This document shows, in pieces, positions 22,737 through 32,070 of a stretch of 37,012 bases of DNA. The notes below the pieces were generated by a model. The model was not told where the DNA came from. It saw only the letters and a program-made list of their open reading frames with translations, and made no database searches. Each line of letters opens with the position of its first letter. Within the stretch, counting starts at the first letter, position 1. The position numbers were made by a program, and so were the translations under genes. The DNA comes from Nonomuraea turkmeniaca (GTDB lineage Bacteria > Actinomycetota > Actinomycetes > Streptosporangiales > Streptosporangiaceae). Where the stretch lies: positions 1-37,012 of the forward strand of contig NZ_VCKY01000099.1 in assembly GCF_005889735.1 (NCBI RefSeq), in the 5' to 3' direction.

Positions 22737-23315
22737 TCACACGGAGCTACTTTGCCCGTGGTGACACGGGGTGCGGGACCAGGTGGCGAGGACCACGATG
22801 GCGGCGTGGGCGGCGACCTCGGCCGCCGAGCCCGCGAGGCGCCCACCATGACGCGCACGGAAGGCGTAGGCCCGCTCCGGTGACACGTCGTGAATGATCA
22901 GATCGCTCACGGGGCGCAGGCGCCGTAGGCCTGTCACCACCAGGTCCGCCTGGGCGCCCGCCCCAATAACGCCCACGACGGCGCTCCGCCGGGGGGCCAG
23001 GGCGTCCGTGCCGAGTGCGACTGCCCGACCCGTGCGCCCGGCCGTGATGGTGGCGCTGTCAAGCAGCGCGAGGACTTCGCCGTGGTGGCCGCTGTGCAGG
23101 CAGATGATGCCACGCAGTGCCGGGCTGGCCGCCGGGAACTTGGCGTTGACCTTCACCGTGTACGCGTCGATCCCAGGCAGCAGGCCGGGAATCCCCCCTG
23201 GCCGTCGCCCCCGGAGCGAGCCAAGCAGACCAGGGCCTGGGGCTGCACCGGGAGTCTCTGGCTCCGGCCAGGGGCGCAAGAGAAGAGCGATCGCCGGCGA
23301 GCGCCGAGCCGTCAT
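22737..23315 (-). pseudogene. Truncated ornithine cyclodeaminase/mu-crystallin family gene
   Basis: The frame encodes the middle of the family: LLPGIDAYTVKVNAKFPAAS, ALRGIICLHSGHHGEVLALL, DSATITAGRTGRAVALGT, the Rossmann motif VGVIGAGAQADLVVTGLRRL and VVVLATWSRTP. The usual first ~60 residues are missing and replaced by a Pro/Arg-rich stretch. The protein also stops soon after TWSRTP, about 120 residues early. The ATG at 23315 has no ribosome site. The family reduces or cyclises amino/keto acids with NAD(P)H, but this copy should be inactive. It is divergent from the MFS gene. Confidence 0.8.
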
Positions 23316-23382
23316 TAGGCGATCTTCTCACCATCTGAAATGAAATGTCTCTTATATTGATACCGAGTTACCATCGCACCTC

Positions 23383-24564
23383 ATGCACACAAGATCCAAA
23401 TGGGTCGCGCTGGCACTGGGCACGGCTGCCCAGACCACGGGCACGATCTACCTCTATGGCCTGCCGTTCCTGCTCCCCGCGCTGCGCGAATCGACCGGCA
23501 TGACTCTGCCCCAGCTCGGCATCCTGCTCGCCTGCCCGTCGATCGGCATGGTGGTGGCTCTGCTGGGCTGGGGCGCCCTGGCTGACCGGCACGGGGAGCG
23601 GCTGATCATCGGAGCCGGCCTCGGGCTGGGCGGCCTGCTGCTGGGCCTGGCAGGACTAGCTTCCGGGGCGCTGATGGGCATCCTGCTGATCCTGGCGGGG
23701 GCGGCGGGATCGGCGGTGTACGCGGCGAGCGGGCGACTGGTCGTGGCCTGGTTCGCGCCGGACCGGCGCGGGCTGGCCATGGGCATCCGGCAGGCGTCGC
23801 AGCCCGTCGGCGTGGCCGTGGCAGGTGTGACATTGCCCGCGATCGCCGAGCAATGGGGGACTTGGGTCGCCTTTGTGGTACCGGGGGGCATCTGTCAGGC
23901 CACCGCACTGGTCACCACGCTGTTGCTCGCCCCAGCACCAAGGACGACCAGCGGCTCCCGTGAGTCTGCGGTGGCCTCCCCGTACCGGACAGGATCGTCG
24001 TTGTGGCGGGTGCACGCGACCAGCGCTCTGCTGGTCATCGGGCAGCTGACCGTGGGGACGTTCGCCTTCGACTACCTCGTGCTGGGGCTCGGCTGGACGC
24101 CCACCACGGCGGGACCCCTGTTGGCGGCGGCACAACTGGCCGGCGCGGCCGCCCGGATCGGAGCCGGCCGATGGTCGGACCTCTCGTCCGGCAAAGGACG
24201 GGCACTGCGCCGCCTTGCCCTGGTCAACACATGCGCGCTGGCCGCGCTGGCCACCGCGGCGGCACTGGAGGCCTGGACGAGCGCCGGGCTGCTGATCGTG
24301 GCGATCGTGGCCACGGTGAGCTGGCACGGCGTCGGGTACGCGGCCGTCGCCGAACTGGTGCACCCCTCCTGGTCCGGCCGCGCGATGTCAGTGCAGACGA
24401 TCGTGCAGAACCTCGCCTCCTCAGCGACACCGCCCGTCATGGGTACGCTCATCGCGAGCCTCGGTTACGTCGCGGGCTTCGGCGCTGCCGCCCTGTTCCC
24501 CCTCGCCGCGATGATCACCATGACGCGACTGAGCATGCGACCCGCCCAGGGGCCCGCAAGGTGA
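23383..24564 (+). CDS. MFS transporter
   Basis: A 393-aa inner-membrane protein with about 12 hydrophobic helices. It has the MFS loop 2-3 signature in WGALADRHGERLIIGAGLGL (residues ~61-80), a second-half equivalent around GRWSDLSSGKGRALRRL, and ASGRLVVAWFAPDRRGLAMG between helices 4 and 5. This is the drug/metabolite-type MFS superfamily; the substrate cannot be read from sequence. The ATG at 23383 lies just after an AT-rich stretch (23340-23375) that probably contains the promoter; no good ribosome site is present. It diverges from the cyclodeaminase relic, which may once have been a partner. Confidence 0.85.
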   Translation: MHTRSKWVALALGTAAQTTGTIYLYGLPFLLPALRESTGMTLPQLGILLACPSIGMVVALLGWGALADRHGERLIIGAGLGLGGLLLGLAGLASGALMGILLILAGAAGSAVYAASGRLVVAWFAPDRRGLAMGIRQASQPVGVAVAGVTLPAIAEQWGTWVAFVVPGGICQATALVTTLLLAPAPRTTSGSRESAVASPYRTGSSLWRVHATSALLVIGQLTVGTFAFDYLVLGLGWTPTTAGPLLAAAQLAGAAARIGAGRWSDLSSGKGRALRRLALVNTCALAALATAAALEAWTSAGLLIVAIVATVSWHGVGYAAVAELVHPSWSGRAMSVQTIVQNLASSATPPVMGTLIASLGYVAGFGAAALFPLAAMITMTRLSMRPAQGPAR

Positions 24565-24670
24565 CCATGCCTCCAGCGCCGAGAAGATTCGCGCCAAGCT
24601 CAAACGCCTGATCAGTCAGGGAATCCTGGCGGAGACCGAGCCCGGATGGTTCGCTCAGCCGCGTCCGTAG
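24563..24670 (+). pseudogene. C-terminal remnant of a mobile-element protein
   Basis: Right after the MFS stop one frame reads AEKIRAKLKRLISQGILAET and then EPGWFAQPRP and a stop. This resembles the C-terminal winged-helix tail of small proteins encoded with actinobacterial transposases (xxLKRLxxxGILxETExGxFxxPRP). No start or upstream part is present. Confidence 0.45.
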
Positions 24671-24796
24671 CACGATGTCGGTCGGTCGGTGTTCTTGCGG
24701 GAGGGCAGGAGTGCCTGGCGGATGATGTCGCCGGCTGGCCTCGGGGTGGTCCTCAGGGTGGTGGGATCCAGGTCCATCGCCGGACCCGGATGGTCG

Positions 24797-25459
24797 TCAC
24801 GCGCCGGCGCGGACCAGGCCGCACTCGTAGGAAAAGACCACGGCCTGCACCCGGTCCCGTAGACCGAGCTTTGTCAGAATGCGGCTGACGTGGCCCTTCA
24901 CGGTCCCCTCGGTGAGGAAGAGACGGCCGGCGATCTCGGCGTTGGACAGTCCACGGGCGATCAGTTCGAGCACCTCGCGTTCCCGCTCGGTGAGGACGCG
25001 AAGCTCAGCCGCGGTGCGGGGCAGCGGGTCGCCGGACGTGCCGATGTGGCGTTCGATCAGCCGCCGGGTGACCGGTGGCGCGACGATGGCGTCGCCCTTG
25101 GCCACCACGCGGATCGCGGACAGGAGATCGGCGGCGAGGGTGTCCTTGAGCAGGAATCCGCTGGCGCCGGCCCGCAGCGCGGAGTACACGTACTCGTCGA
25201 GATCGAAGGTGGTGAGGATCAGGATGCGTGGCCCGTCCGGAAGCGACGCGCGGATGCGACGGGTGGCCTCCACTCCATCGACCTCGGGCATCCGGATGTC
25301 CATCAGGATGACGTCGGGCGTCGTTTCAATCGCCAGGGCGGTGGCCGTCGCGCCGTCGCCGGCCTCCCCGATGACGGCCATGTCCTCGGCGTTCTCGAGG
25401 ATCATCCGCAGGCCGGCACGGAGCAGGGCCTGGTCGTCGGCCAGGAGCACATGGATCAT
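24797..25459 (-). CDS. NarL/LuxR-type response regulator
   Basis: A 220-aa DNA-binding response regulator. The receiver domain (residues 1-120) has acidic D8/D9, phospho-acceptor D54 (VILMDIRMPEVDG) and K105 (GFLLKD). The LuxR HTH (155-213) reads LTEREREVLELIARGLSNAE ... TVKGHVSRILTKLGLRDRVQ. Its ATG at 25459 overlaps the kinase stop as ATGA, so the pair is translationally coupled and will form a two-component system. The target is unknown; neither the MFS nor the lipoprotein gene can be assigned from sequence alone. Confidence 0.93.
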   Translation of the reverse strand: MIHVLLADDQALLRAGLRMILENAEDMAVIGEAGDGATATALAIETTPDVILMDIRMPEVDGVEATRRIRASLPDGPRILILTTFDLDEYVYSALRAGASGFLLKDTLAADLLSAIRVVAKGDAIVAPPVTRRLIERHIGTSGDPLPRTAAELRVLTEREREVLELIARGLSNAEIAGRLFLTEGTVKGHVSRILTKLGLRDRVQAVVFSYECGLVRAGA

Positions 25460-26739
25460 GCGATCTCTCCCAGATCAAGGGGGATGCGGGCCCGTACGAC
25501 ATAACCGCCGTCCGGCCCCGGGCCGGCGGCCACCTCGCCGCCCAGCAGCGCCACACGTTCCCGCATGCCCCTCAGTCCGTTGCCGGACCCGCCAGAGGCC
25601 GACTCACCGGCGCCGTTGTCGCTGACATCGAGCCTCAGCTCATCGCTTCTGAACGACACCACCACCTGGACGCAGGCTCCCGGACCGGCATGCTTCATGG
25701 TGTTGGTCAGCGCCTCCTGAAGGATCCGGTACGACGACACGTCCACGTCGGTGGACAGCGGCCGGGGAGATCCGTTGATGTGCAGCTGGACCGGGGTGCC
25801 TGCCTGCCGTACCTGGTCGACGAGGCGGGGCAGCTGCGCCAGGCCTGGCACCGGCCGCGCAGGTCCCTCGATCTGCCCGGCCGCGGACAGCACGTGGCGC
25901 ATGTCGGCGAGCGAGGCGCGGCCGGTCGCCACGATGGTGTCCAGCGCAGCGAGGGTGTCGGCGGGCCGCTTGGCGAACGCCGCGGCGCCGCCCTGCGCCT
26001 GCATCACGATGACGGCCAGGCCGTGCGCCACCACGTCGTGCAGCTCGCGGGTGATCCTGGCCCGCTCGGCGGCCACTGCGAGCGCGGCCTGCTGGCCGCG
26101 CTCGCGCTCCAGGTCTCGTGCCCTCGCCATGAGTTCGCCGAGGTAAGCGCGGCGGCTCTGCATACCCCACCCGATCGCCCAGGCGACGACCAGCAGGGAG
26201 CCGAGGACGGGGATCCCGCCCCAGTCCGTCGGTCCAAACGCCGTGAATCCCTCAAGCGTGCTTACCTGTCCGCCGCGGCCGAAGGGCCCCTTGTAGACCC
26301 AGCCGTCGACCTTGCCGTCGAGGGCCACGTACACCGACCATGCCGTCGCCACGGCCAGGGCGGCACCGAGCAGCGCGAGCGACACCTTGCGCCGCCGCTG
26401 GGCGGCGATCGTGTAGAGAATGATCGGGACGGCCAAGTCGGCGGGCACCGGTGCTTCCGCCAGCGCCATCTGCACCACGGCGGCGAGCGCCGCCGCGGCG
26501 AGCGCCGGAATCGGCCACCTGCGGCGCACCGTCACGGCGGCGATGCAGACCCCGATCAAGACCCACTGTGCCGGCGGCTCCCGCAACCAGGCCACTTCGG
26601 CGAACGAACCGCTGATCCCCGGAGTCGCGGCGGCACCATTACCCGCCCACGCGCCGGCGAGCAGCAGGGCGGCAAGGCCGGCATCCTGGAAGCTCGATCT
26701 GCGGAAGGCGCCCCGTAGGGCCGCCACGTGGATTTTCAT
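25456..26739 (-). CDS. Sensor histidine kinase (HisKA_3/NarX-like)
   Basis: A 427-aa membrane kinase. Several hydrophobic segments span residues ~18-38, 58-72, 76-96, 101-113, 118-140 and 176-193, leaving little extracytoplasmic domain. The HisKA_3 dimerisation box is ERARITRELHDVVAHGLAVI with H234 as phospho-acceptor. The ATPase has an N box at QEALTNTMKH (N346), G1 DNGAG (374-378) and G2 GNGLRGMRER (387-396). The ATG at 26739 is chosen because MKIHVAALRG leads into the first helix. The frame is open to 27126 but overlaps the divergent lipoprotein gene there. It is coupled to the response regulator by an ATGA overlap. The signal is unknown. Confidence 0.9.
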   Translation of the reverse strand: MKIHVAALRGAFRRSSFQDAGLAALLLAGAWAGNGAAATPGISGSFAEVAWLREPPAQWVLIGVCIAAVTVRRRWPIPALAAAALAAVVQMALAEAPVPADLAVPIILYTIAAQRRRKVSLALLGAALAVATAWSVYVALDGKVDGWVYKGPFGRGGQVSTLEGFTAFGPTDWGGIPVLGSLLVVAWAIGWGMQSRRAYLGELMARARDLERERGQQAALAVAAERARITRELHDVVAHGLAVIVMQAQGGAAAFAKRPADTLAALDTIVATGRASLADMRHVLSAAGQIEGPARPVPGLAQLPRLVDQVRQAGTPVQLHINGSPRPLSTDVDVSSYRILQEALTNTMKHAGPGACVQVVVSFRSDELRLDVSDNGAGESASGGSGNGLRGMRERVALLGGEVAAGPGPDGGYVVRARIPLDLGEIA

Positions 26740-26905
26740 ACCAGGCAACACCTTAAGCCTCGGCGCCGCCGCCCGAAATCCGTCGAAAGTCAGGGTTCGG
26801 AACATGACCGCTGGCAGGTGCGCGGCCCATCCGGCACCGCGCAGCCTGTGACGCATGACGCACATCTCCCGCGGCGCTGGCGGCCGTTCTCGCCACGACC
26901 GTGTG

Positions 26906-27955
26906 ATGAAAATGCCGCTTCTTCTGCTGGCCGCTCTGGCCATGGTGCTGGCCGGCTGCAGCGCCCCCAGGGACTTGGTGTGGGAACGAGTCGTGCCGGC
27001 AGGTGATTGCCGCTGCGCTGATGGCAGCGAGTTCACCTTTTGGGAACGGCGGGCCGATCCGACCAAGGTCGTATTCTTCTTGAACGGCGGCGGCGTCTGC
27101 TGGGACGCGAAGAGCTGTGCCTTCACAGGCGACCACGGCGAGAGCGAATTCTACGACTGGAGCGTTCAGGGCTCGGAACCGGAGAACCGGAACGGAATGT
27201 TCGACGTCACTCGGTCCGACAACCCGTTCGCCGATCACTCGTTTCTCTATGTGAGTCCCTGCACCGGCGATGCGCATCTGGGTAACGCCTCCCAGAAGTA
27301 CTCGCCGGAGTTGACCGTCGAGCACCGCGGCTATGTCAACGGTACGGCGGCGCTCAGCTATATCGCCGAGCACTATCCCAACGCCACCCAGGTCGTCGTC
27401 GTCGGCAAGACCGCGGGATCGATCGCCGCTCCCCTCTACGGCGGCCTCGTCGCCGACCGGCTCCCCAAAGCCAAGGTCACGGTATTCGGCGCCCAGTCCG
27501 GCGCTTGGCCGAACAACCCCGATTTCAACGCCGGCATCCTCGATGCGCGGTGGGGCGCCTACGACACCATGCCTGACTGGGCGGTCAAAGGGCTCACCGC
27601 CCAGGACTGGGGCGTTCCCCGATTCTGGACCCAGGCTGGTCTCCATAATCCCGGCCTCGTGCTGGCCCGTTTCGACTTCGCCTTCGACCCTCACGCGGCG
27701 TCGGAGGTGACCCAGTGGATGGACGGGAATCCGCCGAACCTCCTTGCCGTGATCACCGGCAACGAGGCGGCGATCGAGGCCGCCGGGGTGCGCCTGCACA
27801 GCTACACCGCACCCGGCGATGACCACGGGCTCTTCGAGTTCGACAAGTTCTATGAGATCGAGGTGAACGGCGTCCGGTTCGTCGACTGGCTCGACGCGCT
27901 GATCACCAACGAACCGCCCGACGACGTCCGCTGCGACCGATGCTCGTCCAGCTGA
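26906..27955 (+). CDS. Pectin-acetylesterase-family lipoprotein, altered catalytic motif
   Basis: A 349-aa exported lipoprotein. The signal MKMPLLLLAALAMVLAGC has lipobox LAGC with C18. The body matches the pectinacetylesterase (PAE/Notum-like) alpha/beta-hydrolase family: VVFFLNGGGVCWDAKSC (oxyanion-hole region, residues ~55-71), FLYVSPCTGDAHLG and the C-terminal Asp/His region (TAPGDDHGLFEF, then NGVRFVDWLDAL). The nucleophile elbow, normally GxSAG, reads VVVGKTAGSIAA: T169 takes the place of the catalytic Ser. It may be inactive, use Thr, or use S172 by shift; the last two are speculation. The ATG at 26906 lacks a ribosome site (GTG 26903 and ATG 26912 are alternatives). It diverges from the sensor kinase gene. 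Confidence 0.78.
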   Translation: MKMPLLLLAALAMVLAGCSAPRDLVWERVVPAGDCRCADGSEFTFWERRADPTKVVFFLNGGGVCWDAKSCAFTGDHGESEFYDWSVQGSEPENRNGMFDVTRSDNPFADHSFLYVSPCTGDAHLGNASQKYSPELTVEHRGYVNGTAALSYIAEHYPNATQVVVVGKTAGSIAAPLYGGLVADRLPKAKVTVFGAQSGAWPNNPDFNAGILDARWGAYDTMPDWAVKGLTAQDWGVPRFWTQAGLHNPGLVLARFDFAFDPHAASEVTQWMDGNPPNLLAVITGNEAAIEAAGVRLHSYTAPGDDHGLFEFDKFYEIEVNGVRFVDWLDALITNEPPDDVRCDRCSSS

Positions 27956-28199
27956 CCCTCGACGCCGGAGCCCGGGGCGTCGCGGGCACCCACGGCGAAG
28001 GCAAGCCGGCCCTGGCCCGCGAGCTGGACGCCCGAAGCGACCGTGGGCTACAGGGAGTCATGACGCCGGTGTACGTCCCCGGAAGGCGATCAAGCCGAGA
28101 GGGACGCCCAGTCGGATCGGCGGCAGGCCCGCTTGGTAGGCAACTGCGGACTGTGCGACCGCTAGCGGATTCGCCGGGGCGAAGTGCGGCCGTGTTGAG

Positions 28200-28296
28200 T
28201 GCGGCACACCGGAGCTACGAACGCCGGGCGGACCACTTCGCAGCCTTCGTCGCCATCGCCGCCGCCCTCATTCGCCACCGCCGACTCACCAAATGA
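28200..28296 (+). mobile_element. IS5-type transposase C-terminal remnant
   Basis: The frame ends HRSYERRADHFAAFVAIAAA, then LIRHRRLTK and a stop. R-YERRADxH....L..A..LI..RRL is the C-terminus of IS5-family DDE transposases. The preceding 244 bases (27956-28199) are open in frame but hold no recognisable catalytic part, so this is a relic. Confidence 0.6.
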
Positions 28297-28297
28297 G

Positions 28298-28987
28298 TCA
28301 CGTCTCATCGTGCTGTCGGCGCACCATCTCGTTGATCCAGATGGGCGCGAACGGAGACGTGCAGCCCGGGGAAGTCGGGTAGTCCTTGAGCACCTCCAGG
28401 CGCTCACCGATGTCGAGTGCACGGGCGCGGTGCTCGGCGTGCTCGATCCCGATCTGAGCCAGGCAGTGGTTCATCGCCCACTGCAGGCGATCCGGGGCGT
28501 CTTTCATCTCCGCCTCGATGATGTCGAGCAGTCCTGCGAGGTCGAGGGACTCGGGCTTCTTCGCCACGCGTTCGGTGGTCAGCGCCCAGCCGGCGCTCGC
28601 GACCACTGGATCCGGATCGGCGAACCAGGTCAGGCGCAGCTCTTCGGCGTGCGGGTTCTTCTTCACCACGTAGTTCACGAGCCAGTCGTGCACCTTGGGT
28701 GTGCGCGCCTCGCGCAACATGACGTCCAACTCGTCACGCTCGAACGCCTTAGGGCGGCAGATCAGGAGCGCCAGCAGTCTCGCCGCGGTGTCATCCGTCT
28801 CCCAGAGCCGGCGCGCGAGCTCCTGCTGCGTCTTCAGCCGCTTCGCGAGCGCGCGCAGCTTGCTGAGGTTCACACCGTGATCGTCACCGTGTTTCTCGTT
28901 CACCTCGCGTGTCTTCGGGTCCTCGAGCTCGGCCAGCTCGGCCATCACCTCGGCCACGATCGTCTCGGTCAGCGTCGTCTCGGCCAC
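28298..28987 (-). CDS. DNA alkylation repair (AlkD-like HEAT repeat) protein
   Basis: A 229-aa all-helical protein. AlkD glycosylases remove alkylated purines and bind DNA with HEAT-like repeats. Stretches that fit COG4912 are VNLSKLRALAKRLKTQQELA, RLWETDDTAARLLALLICRP, VHDWLVNYVVKKNPHAEEL, ADPDPVVASAGWALTTERVA and LQWAMNHCLAQIGIE. I chose the GTG at 28987 because GACAGGAGG lies 5 bases upstream; the frame is open to 29119. It is 148 bases from the CDF gene on the same strand, possibly co-transcribed. Glycosylase activity is not certain, because this branch (with a Cys-containing MNHCLAQIG motif) is less studied. Confidence 0.8.
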   Translation of the reverse strand: MAETTLTETIVAEVMAELAELEDPKTREVNEKHGDDHGVNLSKLRALAKRLKTQQELARRLWETDDTAARLLALLICRPKAFERDELDVMLREARTPKVHDWLVNYVVKKNPHAEELRLTWFADPDPVVASAGWALTTERVAKKPESLDLAGLLDIIEAEMKDAPDRLQWAMNHCLAQIGIEHAEHRARALDIGERLEVLKDYPTSPGCTSPFAPIWINEMVRRQHDET

Positions 28988-29135
28988 CTCAGCCTCCTGT
29001 CCATCACGTGCGAGATGCAGCCTATGACGGAAGTCGGCCTCCTGTCGTACGCGCCGCTTCGGGGCCGGCCACCGGCACGAAATCCCGCGTCCTCTCAAAT
29101 TTGCAGCAGCTCCCGGCACGTGGACAGGCGCCGCG

Positions 29136-30053
29136 TCAGAGCACCAACTCGGGGTCCGTGGTGAGCTCGACGACGACCCACGGGGCGTAGGGCAGGGCAG
29201 CGAGCCCGTCGCGCAGCGTCCGCCGTACGCGGTCCTCGTCCGCGATGTCCCAGCGACCCGGCGATACTACGAAGCCCACGTCGACGTAGAGCTTGTGACC
29301 CATCTTTGTGGTGCGCAGCACCGGCTTGGGAAGCCCTTCGGCGGCCCGCACCCTTTCGACGACCTCGTGGATCAGCTGCTGGACGGCCGGCTCCGGCGCG
29401 GACTCCAGCAGCTCGGACGCGGCCTGGCGGAGCATGCGTGCGGGCAGCCGGGCGAGCAGGACGCAGCTCACCAGGACCAGCACCGAGTCGGTGTACGCCG
29501 TCGCTCCGCGCCAGGCCGTCGCACTCAGGAGAAGCGCCGCGGCGCCGCCCACCGCGACGACCAGGCTGGCCACGGCGCCCGCGAGCCAGACCGCCGCCTC
29601 CGCTCGGACCAGGTCCGAGCGCGGACCGCGCCGCACCAGGTAGCCGTACGCCGCGAAGCACGCGAGTCCGCTCACCACTCCGTAGGCGGCCAGACTGGCG
29701 GCCGCCACGTCGGACCCGCCGCCGAGGATGACCCGGATGGCCTCCACAGCGGCGTAGACGAGCGTCCCTAGCAGGGCAAGACCTTGCACGCCCACGACCA
29801 GCGGCACGAGCGACTCCCGGCCGAACGGGAAACGCGGCGTCGGGTCAGCGGCGGCCAGGCGAGAGGCGTACAGCGAGAGCCACGACAGCCCCAGGCCGAG
29901 GATCACGTAGACGCCGTCGAGCAGGATCACCTGTGAGCCGGCGGCGAGCCCCCACCCCAGCGCCACGACCGAGAGCGCGACCGAGACCGCCATCGAGATC
30001 TTCAGCATGCGCTGCTCGCGCCGAGCCGACTGAGACAGCTCTCCACCCGCCAT
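29136..30053 (-). CDS. CDF-like cation transporter, atypical metal site
   Basis: A 305-aa membrane protein with the cation diffusion facilitator layout: six hydrophobic helices, FPFGRE after helix 2 (residues 75-80) and a C-terminal cytosolic domain (LPKPVLRTTKMGHKLYVDVG ... WVVVELTTDPELVL). Canonical CDF zinc sites use DxxxD in helix 2 and HxxxD in helix 5. Here helix 2 has only D46 (LLDGVYVIL), and helix 5 reads RAEAAVWLAGAVA without His or Asp. D189 (YTDSVLVLV) in the last helix is present. The protein may carry a different ion or sense rather than transport. The ATG at 30053 follows a GTG at 30056; TGGGGTG is the only purine-rich stretch upstream. Confidence 0.82.
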   Translation of the reverse strand: MAGGELSQSARREQRMLKISMAVSVALSVVALGWGLAAGSQVILLDGVYVILGLGLSWLSLYASRLAAADPTPRFPFGRESLVPLVVGVQGLALLGTLVYAAVEAIRVILGGGSDVAAASLAAYGVVSGLACFAAYGYLVRRGPRSDLVRAEAAVWLAGAVASLVVAVGGAAALLLSATAWRGATAYTDSVLVLVSCVLLARLPARMLRQAASELLESAPEPAVQQLIHEVVERVRAAEGLPKPVLRTTKMGHKLYVDVGFVVSPGRWDIADEDRVRRTLRDGLAALPYAPWVVVELTTDPELVL

Positions 30054-30279
30054 CACCCCAGGCTAAGGGGTCGACTGGTGCGACAACCGAACCACGACCT
30101 GCGCGTTGACGCCACCATGACCGAACAAGCTCGCCGGCCCAAACCGGGCTTCCGGCCCGACGGCACGATCACCCCCGGCAACGCATCACCGGCACCCGGT
30201 AGCCGCGGAAGACGTCGAGCAGCAGGATCAGGCCACCGCTCCCGGCTCGGCCGACGGACAAGGAACGCGCCGCGGCTGC

Positions 30280-32070
30280 ATGGGCAAGAAGCGGGCAGCC
30301 CGACCCGCAGAAACCGGCGGTCACACCATCGACGACCCGGCCGATATCCACTTGCCGCTCCTTCGGGAAAGCCCTTACCGTTCTGGGGTGATCTTTCGGG
30401 ATCGGTTCCGGCTGCTGCGTCTGTTGCCGGCGTCGCACGCCGCCGTCCTGGGGACCATCAGCCTGTGCCTGGCCGTGCTGCCGACGTTCCTCGCGCTGGT
30501 CAGCGGCCGGTTGGTGGCCGAGATGGCCGCGGGCCAGGCCGGGGCCGCGCTGGGGATGCTGGCCGGGCTCCTCGTCCTGGAAGGGATCGTGGTCGCGGCC
30601 ATGGAAGCGTACCGGCAGGTGGTCGTCGCGCGCGTGGACGGCGCGATACGCCGCCGGCTCCGCGCCATGGCGGCCGCTCCCCGGGGGATCGCCCATCTGG
30701 AGGATCCCGCCTACGCCGACGATCTGTCCCGCGCCTCGAACCTGGGCGGATGGCAGAACCTGTCCGCCGGTGCCGCCGCGGTGGCGCAGGTGGTGCTCAT
30801 GTCCAGGATGCTCGGGGCGTTCCTCGCGGCCGCGGTGGTGGCCCTGCACTCGCCCGTCACGGCAGCCGTGCTGCTGGCCGCGGCGCTGACCATCCGCTCC
30901 ATCGTCCGCCGCCAGGCGCTGCGCCTGCACGCGGTGGTGTACATCCAGGCGCGCCCCTGGCGGCAGACCGACTACTGGTCGGAGGTGAGCGCCGGCGGTC
31001 AGGCGGGCAAGGAGATCCGGGTCTTCGGCCTGGCGGGCTGGGCGGTGGGGCGGCGTACCGCCCAAGCCCGGGAACTGGCCGCGGCCATCTGGCGGACGCG
31101 CCGCGACATCCTCATCCACCAGCGGATCGCGATCCTGCTGTCCTTCGGCGCCGTCCTGCTCGCCTCCGTCATGCTTGGCCTCGCCGCCCAGCGAGGGGAC
31201 CTGGTCACCTGCCTGGTGGCCACCTTCGCGCTGCTCGGCATCACCACGATCGGGATGGAGGAGTACGAGGTCGAGACCGGACTCGGCGCCGTACGGGCAC
31301 TGGCCTCCCTCGCGGACCGTACGCCCCCGCAACCGGTCCCCCCGCAGGTCGGTCCCGGAGCCCGGTTCGAGAATGTGTCCTTCGCCTACCCGAACACCGG
31401 CAGCGTCCTCGACGGCCTGGACCTGCGGATCGAGCCCGGCGAGGTCCTCGCCATCGTGGGCGACAACGGTGCGGGCAAGACCACGATGATCAAACTGATG
31501 GCCGGCCTGTACGAGCCCGGCGAGGGCCGCGTCGTCTGCGACCCGGGCCGGATGGCCGTGATGTTCCAGGACTTCAACCGGTACCCGCTCACCGTGGCCG
31601 ACAACGTCGCCATGGGAGCCCCTGACCATCGCGACGACCGGGAGGGGATCGAGCGGGCCCTGCGGCGGGCGGGGTGGGACGCCGAGCGCCTGCCGTACGA
31701 GACCGTGGTCAGCCGCGAGCTGCACGACGGCGTGGACCTGTCCGGCGGCCAGTGGCAGCGCCTGGCCCTGGCCCGCGTCTTCTTCGCCGCCGGCCACGGC
31801 CGCGACCTGATCGTCCTGGACGAGCCCACCGCGCACCTGGACGTCCGCGCGGAGGCCGACTTCAACAGGGACGTCGTCTCCGGGGTGGAGGGCGCCACCA
31901 TCGTGCTGATCTCGCACCGGCTCTCGACGGTACGGCACGCGGACCGCATCGTCGTCATGCGCGGCGGCGCGATCCTCGAGGACGGCGACCACAACGCCCT
32001 GATGGCGCTGGGCGGCCACTACGCCCGCATGTTCGAGCTCCAGGCGTCCCGATTCGTGGAGAGCGGATGA
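30280..32070 (+). CDS. ABC half-exporter (membrane plus ATPase), first of pair
   Basis: A 596-aa protein with an N-terminal six-helix exporter domain (about residues 45-335) and a C-terminal ATPase: Walker A GDNGAGKTT (394-402), Q430, signature LSGGQ (487-491), Walker B LIVLDEP (510-516) and switch H546. It should pair with the next gene as a heterodimeric exporter. Its membrane part is divergent, as in exporters tied to peptide natural products, but no precursor-peptide gene is evident. The ATG at 30280 has no ribosome site. The GTG at 30388, which begins VIFRDRFRLLRLLPASHAAV just before helix 1, is a reasonable alternative. The stop overlaps the next start as ATGA. Confidence 0.9.
   Translation: MGKKRAARPAETGGHTIDDPADIHLPLLRESPYRSGVIFRDRFRLLRLLPASHAAVLGTISLCLAVLPTFLALVSGRLVAEMAAGQAGAALGMLAGLLVLEGIVVAAMEAYRQVVVARVDGAIRRRLRAMAAAPRGIAHLEDPAYADDLSRASNLGGWQNLSAGAAAVAQVVLMSRMLGAFLAAAVVALHSPVTAAVLLAAALTIRSIVRRQALRLHAVVYIQARPWRQTDYWSEVSAGGQAGKEIRVFGLAGWAVGRRTAQARELAAAIWRTRRDILIHQRIAILLSFGAVLLASVMLGLAAQRGDLVTCLVATFALLGITTIGMEEYEVETGLGAVRALASLADRTPPQPVPPQVGPGARFENVSFAYPNTGSVLDGLDLRIEPGEVLAIVGDNGAGKTTMIKLMAGLYEPGEGRVVCDPGRMAVMFQDFNRYPLTVADNVAMGAPDHRDDREGIERALRRAGWDAERLPYETVVSRELHDGVDLSGGQWQRLALARVFFAAGHGRDLIVLDEPTAHLDVRAEADFNRDVVSGVEGATIVLISHRLSTVRHADRIVVMRGGAILEDGDHNALMALGGHYARMFELQASRFVESG

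Noticed and set aside
30117..30279. Short ORF before the exporter genes, considered as a precursor peptide
   Set aside because: It has no stop before running into the shadow frame of the ABC gene, no ribosome site and no leader/core pattern.
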